The notes beneath the pieces are model-generated. The model was not told where the DNA came from and made no database searches. It saw nothing but the letters and a program-made list of their open reading frames with translations. DNA of 9,847 bases from JBOGED01 sp050743625. GTDB taxonomy: Bacteria > Actinomycetota > Nitriliruptoria > Euzebyales > Egibacteraceae. Positions 1 to 5,440 of this stretch are shown here, piece by piece. The DNA lies in NCBI GenBank assembly GCA_050743625.1, contig JBOGED010000354.1, positions 1 through 9,847 on the forward strand, read 5' to 3'. Numbering within the stretch: position 1 is the first letter of the stretch; the number at the start of each line of letters is the position of its first letter. The position numbers and the translations under genes were made by a program.

Positions 1-40
1 CACTTGACTCACGCCCAACAAGATCGCGGATCCAAGTCCC

Positions 41-1204
41 CTAGCGGCCCATCCCGACGCCCTGGGAGCGCTGGTAGGTCTTTCCCTCGGTCTGCAACGA
101 CGGGGCGACCATGACCTCGGCGCGCTGGAACTCCTTGATCGTCGCGTAACCACAGGTCGCCATCGAGGTCTTTAACGCTCCGAACAGGTTGCGCGTCCCG
201 TCGTTCTCGACAGCGGGCCCCAAAAGGATCTCCTTTAACGACCCGATCTGGCCGACCTGGACACGCGCACCGCGGGGCAGCTCCGGATGGAAGGTGGCCA
301 TACCCCAGTGAAAGCCGCGCCCGGGCGCCTCGGTCGCGCGGGCGAGAGGTGAGCCGAGCATGACGGCGTCGGCGCCGCAGGCGATCGCCTTCGCGATGTC
401 ACCGCCAGTCCGCATCCCGCCGTCGGCGATGAGCTGCACGTACCGACCGGTCTCCTCGAGATGCCGGCGACGAGCTCCGGCGACGTCCGCGATGGCGGTC
501 GCCTGGGGCACCCCGATGCCCAGGACCCCACGCGTCGTACATGCGTTACCAGGGCCGACACCGACCAGGACACCGGCCGCGCCCGTGCGCATCAGGTGCA
601 GCCCGCTCGCGTAGCTCGCGCACCCCCCCACAACGACCGGGATGTCGTAGCGGGCGATGAAGTCCTTGAGGTTGAGCGGCTCGGACCGGGTGGAGACGTG
701 CTCGGCAGACACGACAGTGCCCTGAATGACCAGGATGTCGAGTCCCGCGTCGAGCGCGAGCTTGTGCCACCGCTCGACCTTCTGCGGCGTCAAGCTTGCC
801 GCGGTCGTGACCCCCGCGAACTTCAGCTCCCCGATCCGCTGCCCGATCAGGTCCTCGTTGACCGGGCGCTCATAGATCTCCTGCATCCGCCCGGTCGCCA
901 CCGCCGGATCGAGCGAGGCGATCTCGGCGAGCAACGGCTCGGGATCCTCGTACCGGGTCCACAACCCCTCAAGGTTGAGCACCCCGAGCCCACCCAAGCG
1001 CGCCAGCTCGAGGACCATCGCGGGCGAGATGACCCCATCCATCGCCGAGCCAAGCAGCGGGAGGCGGAACTCGTAGGCATCCAACTGCCACGAGATGTCG
1101 ACGTCATGCGGGTCCCGAGTCCGCCGCGACGGCACGATCGCGATGTCGTCGAACCCATAGGCCCGCCGGCCACTCTTGCCAATGCCGATCTCAGTGTCCG
1201 CCAA
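41..1204 (-). CDS. guaB3: GuaB3 family IMP dehydrogenase-related protein
   Basis: 387-residue TIM-barrel protein of the IMP dehydrogenase/GMP reductase superfamily, cytosolic, in purine nucleotide metabolism. The N-terminus (YGFDDIAIVPSRRTRDP, about residues 16-32) and the single barrel without CBS domains match the GuaB3 subgroup, which runs to about 370-390 residues. The catalytic loop GVGPGNACTTR (residues 215-225) keeps the cysteine nucleophile, Cys222, and the phosphate-binding DGGMRTGGD follows at 261-269. GuaB3 proteins accompany the main, CBS-containing IMP dehydrogenase in actinobacteria; their exact reaction has been less clear than that of GuaB2, so IMP oxidation is a family-level guess. 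The start is TTG at 1204-1202, chosen because GAGGAG (1211-1216) sits six bases upstream and the protein then begins as GuaB3 proteins do. It is probably a core chromosomal gene, unrelated to the monooxygenase operon. Confidence 0.93.
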   Translation of the reverse strand: MADTEIGIGKSGRRAYGFDDIAIVPSRRTRDPHDVDISWQLDAYEFRLPLLGSAMDGVISPAMVLELARLGGLGVLNLEGLWTRYEDPEPLLAEIASLDPAVATGRMQEIYERPVNEDLIGQRIGELKFAGVTTAASLTPQKVERWHKLALDAGLDILVIQGTVVSAEHVSTRSEPLNLKDFIARYDIPVVVGGCASYASGLHLMRTGAAGVLVGVGPGNACTTRGVLGIGVPQATAIADVAGARRRHLEETGRYVQLIADGGMRTGGDIAKAIACGADAVMLGSPLARATEAPGRGFHWGMATFHPELPRGARVQVGQIGSLKEILLGPAVENDGTRNLFGALKTSMATCGYATIKEFQRAEVMVAPSLQTEGKTYQRSQGVGMGR

Positions 1205-1210
1205 GTCAAG

Positions 1211-1216
1211 CTCCTC
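1211..1216 (-). promoter_or_regulatory. Ribosome binding site deciding the TTG start of guaB3
   Basis: Minus-strand GAGGAG lies six bases before the TTG codon at 1204. No ATG or GTG start would give the usual GuaB3 N-terminus, so this site supports TTG initiation. Confidence 0.7.
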
Positions 1217-1266
1217 GGAGGGGGTCCGGGTACGCCAGAAGGCGCGCGAGAAAAGAGTTGCCTCTT

Positions 1267-1272
1267 AGTCTA
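1267..1272 (-). promoter_or_regulatory. Candidate -10 element of a guaB3 promoter
   Basis: On the minus strand TAGACT fits the actinobacterial TAnnnT -10 pattern and would start transcription near 1260, giving a leader of about 55 bases before guaB3. No good -35 hexamer is visible 16-18 bases upstream, where the sequence is a GC-rich run. The 150-base gap from the end of the upstream gene supports a separate promoter here. I see no convincing rho-independent terminator in 1205-1354. Confidence 0.35.
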
Positions 1273-1354
1273 CTCGCCCGCGGCCCCGAGCCGGCTGTCG
1301 AGGGATCATGCACGCATCCCCAACACAACTCATCTTCCGGCAACTCCAGGAGCA

Positions 1355-1693
1355 CTAGGAGCGCGATCCTGAGGACGTCGCTCGCTCGGCTCGCAAGACC
1401 GAGAGTTCGGCCCGGAGCTTGACGATTTGGTTGGCCAGGCGTCTGACCTCGCGAATCCGGTCGGAGAGCTCGCTTTCCAGCTCGGCAACGTGGTTTGTCT
1501 CCTGCTCGAGCTGCGAGCGGACGAGGAGGATCGTCTTCTCGGCCGTGTCCACCGCGATGGAGTCGGTCTCCCGGTCCAGCTGACGGGCCTCTCCGCTCCG
1601 GCGCAGGAACGCGACGATCGCCTGGACGATGGAGCCGCCGAGCGCGATCTCGGCCACCCGCACGACAGCGTCCTGGGTCGCGCTACTTGGCAT
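1355..1693 (-). CDS. Small membrane-anchored coiled-coil protein, unknown function
   Basis: 112 residues; not recognised. A hydrophobic stretch at about residues 13-30 (including LGGSIVQAIVAFL) could be a membrane or amphipathic helix. It is followed by a long charged helix, about 57-104, with heptad-like spacing of Leu, Val and Ile rich in Glu and Arg, predicting a coiled coil. The tail is Ser/Arg-rich. The ATG at 1693 has GGGAG eight bases upstream and overlaps the stop of the preceding membrane-protein gene by 11 bases, so the two are translationally coupled. A short hydrophobic helix plus coiled coil next to a small multi-pass membrane protein is common among small genes of actinobacterial phages and islands. 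A phage origin is my guess, with no structural or lysis gene in view to confirm it. Confidence 0.7.
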   Translation of the reverse strand: MPSSATQDAVVRVAEIALGGSIVQAIVAFLRRSGEARQLDRETDSIAVDTAEKTILLVRSQLEQETNHVAELESELSDRIREVRRLANQIVKLRAELSVLRAERATSSGSRS

Positions 1694-2123
1694 GAGCGTG
1701 CTCCCGTGCCGATTGGAGAGTTCCGACGATCTTCATCTTGTGGGTGAGGTCAGAAGCTTTCACAAAGCAAGCCAGCGCGGCTGCGCATGACAGCGATCCG
1801 GCCACGATCCCGCCGATGCCCAACGCCGCGTACACGGTGATGCCATAAAGCGCCAACGCCGGGCCAAGCATGCCTAACCCGACACGCTCGATATGGGAGC
1901 GCTGGAGCATCACGCCGCAGATCATCATCGCTCCACCGACCAAGAGCACCGCACCCCACGCCCGCACAAGACCCGGATAGAGCAACAAGGAGATGGACAG
2001 CGACACGCGCTGACCGACGACGATGGCAGTGGCGCCGACCGGAACGCAGATCAGCCCAATGAACGCTTGAAAGGGGCGCGCCACAACCCGAGCCACGGGA
2101 TCCGACCAAGAGCGTCTCTGCAT
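1683..2123 (-). CDS. Small four-helix integral membrane protein, unknown function
   Basis: 146 residues; not recognised. After a basic N-terminus (MQRRSWSDPVARVVARP) there are four likely membrane segments at about residues 18-37, 53-73, 81-101 and 103-121, then a short polar tail containing Lys and His residues. No catalytic motif is visible. The ATG at 2123 follows AGAGGA closely. The gene overlaps the next one by 11 bases and forms a two-gene operon with it. Codon choice seems less uniformly GC-rich than in the monooxygenase operon, and its upstream region is AT-rich, which fits an acquired segment, though this was not measured. Alternatives are a phage holin-like or island-encoded membrane protein, or an ordinary uncharacterised actinobacterial membrane protein. 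Confidence 0.7.
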   Translation of the reverse strand: MQRRSWSDPVARVVARPFQAFIGLICVPVGATAIVVGQRVSLSISLLLYPGLVRAWGAVLLVGGAMMICGVMLQRSHIERVGLGMLGPALALYGITVYAALGIGGIVAGSLSCAAALACFVKASDLTHKMKIVGTLQSAREHAHAK

Positions 2124-2160
2124 TTCCTCTCCCCATCCTTTGCTTGTCGGTAAAAACAGA

Positions 2161-2189
2161 AATATACACTAACAAACTCTACATGACAT
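2161..2189 (-). promoter_or_regulatory. Candidate promoter of the membrane/coiled-coil gene pair
   Basis: On the minus strand ATGTCA (2184-2189, four of six matches to TTGACA) and TATATT (2161-2166) are 17 bases apart. Transcription would begin near 2154, about 30 bases before the ATG at 2123. An alternative -10, TAAAAT, lies at 2190-2195. Confidence 0.4.
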
Positions 2190-2240
2190 ATTTTACTAAT
2201 GGAACGCGGCACATCACCCGCGCGCAGGCCCCTCCATCCC

Positions 2241-2269
2241 TTGACACCCCGGCATCTGAGGGGTAGACG
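2241..2269 (+). promoter_or_regulatory. Candidate promoter of the AraC-family regulator
   Basis: A perfect -35 hexamer TTGACA (2241-2246) is followed after 17 bases by TAGACG (2264-2269), a partial -10. The predicted start near 2276 gives a leader of about 65 bases before the GTG at 2342. The inverted repeat ACCCC/GGGGT (2246-2250 and 2260-2264) lies between the two hexamers and could be an operator. Confidence 0.45.
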
Positions 2270-2327
2270 TCGTTCACTTGCCCTGCGCAACGTGACTCGT
2301 CGCTCAGGTGCAGCGCGGAAGAGAGTT

Positions 2328-2333
2328 GGGAGG
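2328..2333 (+). promoter_or_regulatory. Ribosome binding site deciding the GTG start of the AraC regulator
   Basis: GGGAGG is followed by eight bases and then GTG (2342). This supports GTG initiation; the next in-frame ATG lies at codon 21 without a comparable site. Confidence 0.65.
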
Positions 2334-2341
2334 TAGCGAAA

Positions 2342-3307
2342 GTGCCCTCGCTAGAGCTTCCGCTCGAGGAGCGCCTGACCGCTGGCGACGTGATCGCCGA
2401 GATGCAGGGCCAAGCCCCGAACGTCGGGCCAAATGAATCTGAGTGGCCTGGCCTGACCACGTATCAGTTCGTCCGCCCCCAAGCCCCGCATTGGGACGAA
2501 GTGCGCTCTTTGTCGTTGTGCTGCATTGTGCAGGGACGAAAGCGGGTGGTCATAGATGAGATTTCATACTATTACGATCCCTTCCACTATCTGGTCCTCA
2601 ACCGGGGAATGAGGTTCGAGGCCGAGATCCTCGAGGCCAGCGTCGAGAGGCCGTTCCTGTCCTTCGTGCTGCAGATCGATCCGACGGTGGTACGAGGTGT
2701 GTCCGCGGACATGGCGGAACGCGCCATGACCACCTTCCGGCGGCCGTCGGGGCTCCCGGCTGCCCCGGCGTACGTCTCGCCGGTGAACCAGAACCTGATG
2801 GGGGCAGTGCTGCGGTTCCTCCGCTCGATCAGCGCGGGCGCCGATCGCCGGGTCCTCGCGCCGATGTACCTGAGGGAGATTGCCTACCGTTTGCTGCAGG
2901 CTGAGCAGTGCGTACGGCTGCTCGCGGCCGCCACGAGCGAGTATGAGGACAACCCGGTCTCCGAGGTCATCCGCTACGTCCGCGACCGGATGTCGGAGCC
3001 CCTGACAGTCGCCGATCTCGCCGACCACGTTCGCATGAGCCCTTCGGCGTTCGCTCACCTGTTCCGCGAGGTGACCGGGATGGCGCCGTACCAGTTCGTC
3101 AAGAACATGCGGCTCGACCAGGCGGGCGCACTCCTGCTCCAAGGCGGACGGAGTGTCAGCGAGGTCGGGCGGGACGTCGGGTACACGAACCTGTCGCACT
3201 TCATCAACGAGTTCAAACGCCGCTTCGGCACCACCCCAGGGGCGTACGCCGAGCTACAACGGCACATCCTGGCCTTGGGAGTGAGCCAGGCGACAACCCG
3301 TCACTAG
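2342..3307 (+). CDS. AraC-family transcriptional regulator (AraC_N type)
   Basis: 321-residue cytosolic DNA-binding regulator. Residues about 36-185 form a cupin-like sensing domain of the AraC_N type (including SLSLCCIVQGRK and YYYDPFHYLVLNRG). Residues about 207-305 form the double helix-turn-helix typical of AraC/XylS activators: first helix pair at 221-242 (LTVADLADHVRMSPSAFAHL), second at 271-294 (SVSEVGRDVGYTNLSHFINE), ending FKRRFGTTPGAY as in this family. Length is normal for the family. It lies directly upstream of, and parallel to, the monooxygenase operon with a 165-base gap, so it is the obvious candidate activator. The ligand is probably the substrate or an intermediate (inference). 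AraC_N regulators also occur next to aldehyde-responsive genes such as E. coli yqhC/yqhD, so sensing of a reactive carbonyl is possible. Confidence 0.9.
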   Translation: MPSLELPLEERLTAGDVIAEMQGQAPNVGPNESEWPGLTTYQFVRPQAPHWDEVRSLSLCCIVQGRKRVVIDEISYYYDPFHYLVLNRGMRFEAEILEASVERPFLSFVLQIDPTVVRGVSADMAERAMTTFRRPSGLPAAPAYVSPVNQNLMGAVLRFLRSISAGADRRVLAPMYLREIAYRLLQAEQCVRLLAAATSEYEDNPVSEVIRYVRDRMSEPLTVADLADHVRMSPSAFAHLFREVTGMAPYQFVKNMRLDQAGALLLQGGRSVSEVGRDVGYTNLSHFINEFKRRFGTTPGAYAELQRHILALGVSQATTRH

Positions 3308-3356
3308 CCCCCAACTTCGACTTCGGGACGCATCGATGCGGGATCTCAGTGCCGGA

Positions 3357-3430
3357 AGGCGCCGCCAGAGAAATCCGCAAGTCTTCAGCAGGATCCTGGC
3401 TAGGCGCCTCCCGGGTGCTCTCTTTAAGGT
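3357..3430 (+). promoter_or_regulatory. Candidate activator-dependent promoter of the monooxygenase operon
   Basis: The direct repeat AGGCGCCnCC occurs at 3357-3366 and 3402-3411, 45 bases apart. A -10-like TAAGGT (TAnnnT pattern) is at 3425-3430. The downstream repeat copy falls where the -35 should be and there is no recognisable -35 hexamer. This is the arrangement expected of an AraC-type activator binding direct half-sites and overlapping the -35. Predicted start near 3437, leader about 36 bases. The rest of 3308-3472 shows no gene and no clear terminator, only a 12-base palindrome at 3329-3340. Confidence 0.4.
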
Positions 3431-3472
3431 CAAGGGCACGTCACATCCCCTCGCCAGCCAGTAGGAGTCGGT

Positions 3473-4492
3473 ATGCCACGCCTGCTGTTCCTCGTGTCGA
3501 GTGCCCGCGAGATGCCGCTCGCCGACGGATCTCCGCACGTCACTGGGTTCTTCGCCGAGGAGGCCCTCATTCCGTACCAGCGGTTCACCGCCGCTGGGGT
3601 TGACGTCGTCGTCGCGACTCCGGACGGCCAGCCGCCGTTCGCGGACCCGTACGGCTTGGAGGAGATCTTCTACTACCCCGACGACGACGAGGACTTCCTC
3701 GCCACCGTGACCCGAACCTTTGCCCACGACGTGGACGACATCCGGCTCACCCTGCGGCATCTGACCGAGTTGGGCATGATCGGCGCCCGCCGGGTGTTCA
3801 TGGCGATGCGCGAGCGCGGCGTGACGCTGGCGTGGGCGCGCGACCTGGTCAACCGCGCCGCGAAGCAGTCGTGGCGTCAGGACCGCCCCTTCGCCGAGGT
3901 GTTGGTCAATGACGGTCTGGCGGGCCCACTGAGCCGCGCGGAGATCAACGCCGCCATCGAGTCGGCGCTGGCCGACAGCCGGGCCGAGTCCCAGAGGGTG
4001 GCCGACACGCTCGGGGAGATCCCAGGATTCCAACGGCCGGCGAACCTCTCGGAGATGACGGACGCCGAGATGGCAGAGTTCGACGCGGTCTTCGCGCCCG
4101 GCGGGCACGGGCCGATGGTCGACATGGCCGACAACCCGGACGTGCGCCGGCTACTCGGCATCCTCCACGCCAAGAAGGCCACGATCGCCTCGTTGTGCCA
4201 CGGCCCCGCGGTCCTGCTCTCCGCCCCGGCGAATACCGATGGCCAGTGGCTGTTCGACGGCTTCCGGCTGACCGCGTTCACGGACGAGGAGGAGAGCCAG
4301 ACCCCAAGCGGCAAGCTCGGGATGCAGTGGTACCTCGAGACGGCGCTGCGCAATGCCGGTGGCGTCTTCGACGACGCCCGCGCCGCCTGGACCTCACACG
4401 TCGTGGTCGACCGGAACCTCGTCACGGCGCAGAACCCTCGGTCGGCCGAGGCGGTCGCCGACGCTGTCCTGAAGTCTCTCCAGGTCCTGTAA
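3473..4492 (+). CDS. DJ-1/PfpI (Hsp31-like) family protein with a large internal insert
   Basis: 339 residues, against about 230 for related Hsp31-like proteins. The N-terminal part (about 1-61) has the Hsp31-like TGFFAEEALIPYQRF (24-38) with the conserved acidic residue at 29 or 30, then ATPDGQPPFADP. The C-terminal part (about 190-339) has FAPGGHGPMVDM, the nucleophile elbow SLCHGPAVL with Cys242 and His243, then TAFTDEEES and HVVVDRNLVTAQNP. The catalytic core is therefore complete. Between them is a mostly helical insert; residues about 100-181 resemble the C-terminal domain of adenylosuccinate lyase. Relatives act as glyoxalase III, deglycase, chaperone or isocyanide hydratase; a role in removing reactive carbonyl or epoxide-derived products of the monooxygenase is inference. 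AGGAG lies five bases before the ATG. It is first gene of the operon; the stop overlaps the next gene's ribosome binding site. Confidence 0.85.
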   Translation: MPRLLFLVSSAREMPLADGSPHVTGFFAEEALIPYQRFTAAGVDVVVATPDGQPPFADPYGLEEIFYYPDDDEDFLATVTRTFAHDVDDIRLTLRHLTELGMIGARRVFMAMRERGVTLAWARDLVNRAAKQSWRQDRPFAEVLVNDGLAGPLSRAEINAAIESALADSRAESQRVADTLGEIPGFQRPANLSEMTDAEMAEFDAVFAPGGHGPMVDMADNPDVRRLLGILHAKKATIASLCHGPAVLLSAPANTDGQWLFDGFRLTAFTDEEESQTPSGKLGMQWYLETALRNAGGVFDDARAAWTSHVVVDRNLVTAQNPRSAEAVADAVLKSLQVL

Positions 4493-4504
4493 GGGGTTAC
4501 GACC

Positions 4505-4933
4505 ATGAGCGCCAACGATCCCGCATCCGTGTTCTGGCAGGCGATCGCCGCCCGGGACGTCGAGGCCGCCTTCGCCATCGTGGACGACGCTGCCGAGGTG
4601 ACCATCCCGCCGGCGGGCATCCAGGGCACTGCGGCCAAGGAGGGCAGAGAGTTCTTCGCCGCGACGGTGAACGCCTTCCCGGACCTGATGCTGACCGTCA
4701 AAAAGTCCTTCACCGGGACGGACGGCGTCACGGTGACCGAACTGAAGATGGAGGGCACTCAGGCCGCGGACTACCTCGGGGTGGTCAACCAAGAGAAGCA
4801 CATGGACATCGACCAGGTGTGGTTGGTGCGCGCGGAGGGCGGAGGGGTGCGATCGATCACCGGGTACTGGGATCAGAACATGTTGTACCGCCGGCTGGCG
4901 GTCAAGCGGCTCGATCAGGTCGCGATCGTCTGA
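4505..4933 (+). CDS. SnoaL-like (NTF2 fold) protein 1
   Basis: 142-residue small alpha+beta barrel protein of the SnoaL/NTF2-like superfamily. Visible family marks are the N-terminal helix FWQAIAARDVEAAFAIVDD (10-28), NAFPDL (56-61), GTQAA (84-88) and the C-terminal strand RSITGYWDQNMLYRRL (116-131). The Asp of YWD (123) falls near the position of the acid/base aspartate of SnoaL cyclases. The fold includes polyketide cyclases, ketosteroid isomerase and limonene-epoxide hydrolase, so an isomerase or hydrolase acting on the oxygenated product is conceivable, but the reaction cannot be assigned. It lies 12 bases after the DJ-1 gene, with AGGGG overlapping that gene's stop, and 18 bases before its paralogue. 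Both proteins end with the same SITGYWD block, pointing to an old tandem duplication; they might form a heterodimer. Confidence 0.85.
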   Translation: MSANDPASVFWQAIAARDVEAAFAIVDDAAEVTIPPAGIQGTAAKEGREFFAATVNAFPDLMLTVKKSFTGTDGVTVTELKMEGTQAADYLGVVNQEKHMDIDQVWLVRAEGGGVRSITGYWDQNMLYRRLAVKRLDQVAIV

Positions 4934-4951
4934 CGCGAAGGAGTTGACCAG

Positions 4952-5416
4952 ATGACGTTGGCCAGCAAGACGCGCACCCCCATCGAGGCAGCGCATGCGT
5001 TCTTCGACGCCTACCGGCGCCAGGACGTCGAGGAGATGGTGGACTGTTGCGCGGAAAACGCCGACTTCAGCTATGTCCCGGTCGAGATGTGGCGCAAGCA
5101 GATCGTGCTGCGTGGCGACGGCAAGGTCAGCACCGTCGGCAAGCCGTTCTGGACCGGGCTGATCAACGCGTTCCCGAACCTATGGAACACCGTGAGCTCG
5201 GTGACCGCGGACCGCAAGGGCAACGTGGCGGTCGAGGTCGTGATCGGGGGCACCCAAGCCGCGCCGTGGGGGGTCATCGCGCCCCGTGGCCAAGCCTATG
5301 CCGAGCCGCACATGTTCGTCCTGCACGTCGACGACGCGGGTCTGATCGACAGCATCACCGGCTACTGGGACAACGCCAGCATCTACCGGCAGCTCGGCCA
5401 CCTCGAAGTCGACTGA
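4952..5416 (+). CDS. SnoaL-like (NTF2 fold) protein 2
   Basis: 154 residues, paralogue of the preceding gene. Shared blocks are INAFPNL (71-77), GTQAA (100-104) and DSITGYWDNASIYRQLG (133-149), with the Asp of YWD at 140. It differs by a longer segment around residues 41-66 (VPVEMWRKQIVLRGDGKVS), which could line a different pocket or extend the dimer interface. Cytosolic, no signal peptide. AAGGAG stands eight bases before the ATG. Position immediately before the hydroxylase alpha gene (24-base gap) places it in the monooxygenase operon. The function is unknown: cyclase-, isomerase- or epoxide-hydrolase-like activity, or a non-catalytic binding role, are all possible in this superfamily. The limonene-epoxide hydrolase catalytic set is not evident by eye, so I do not call it an epoxide hydrolase. 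Confidence 0.85.
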   Translation: MTLASKTRTPIEAAHAFFDAYRRQDVEEMVDCCAENADFSYVPVEMWRKQIVLRGDGKVSTVGKPFWTGLINAFPNLWNTVSSVTADRKGNVAVEVVIGGTQAAPWGVIAPRGQAYAEPHMFVLHVDDAGLIDSITGYWDNASIYRQLGHLEVD

Positions 5417-5440
5417 GCCCGCCGAAAGGAGCAGATCCAA

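Larger units (their letters stand above)
2124..2341. promoter_or_regulatory. Divergent intergenic region with an AT-rich island
   Basis: 218 bases separate the minus-strand membrane-protein unit from the plus-strand regulator. About 2150-2200 is strikingly AT-rich for this GC-rich window and probably holds the promoter of the minus-strand unit. The half nearer the regulator carries a separate plus-strand promoter candidate. No coding sequence is apparent here. Confidence 0.6.

Noticed and set aside
1205..1354. Rho-independent terminator or tRNA between the coiled-coil gene and guaB3
   Set aside because: Only short 4-base GC stems without a U-tract, and no cloverleaf; the region better fits a leader and promoter of guaB3.
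461..1372. Long plus-strand open frame (about 303 codons) opposite guaB3
   Set aside because: Its translation is Arg/Pro/Asp-rich low-complexity typical of the antisense of a GC-rich gene; guaB3 on the other strand has full family motifs.
3308..3472. Sigma-54 promoter upstream of the operon
   Set aside because: No GG-N10-GC pair in a TGGCAC/TTGC context was found, and the regulator is AraC-type, not an NtrC-type enhancer-binding protein.
3254..4108. Minus-strand open frame of about 284 codons across the regulator end and the DJ-1 gene
   Set aside because: It crosses an intergenic region and opposes two genes with clear domain motifs; the composition is that of an antisense shadow.
4505..5416. 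Naming the SnoaL-like genes limonene-epoxide hydrolases
   Set aside because: Shared fold only; the Asp-Arg-Asp catalytic arrangement of that enzyme could not be located by eye.
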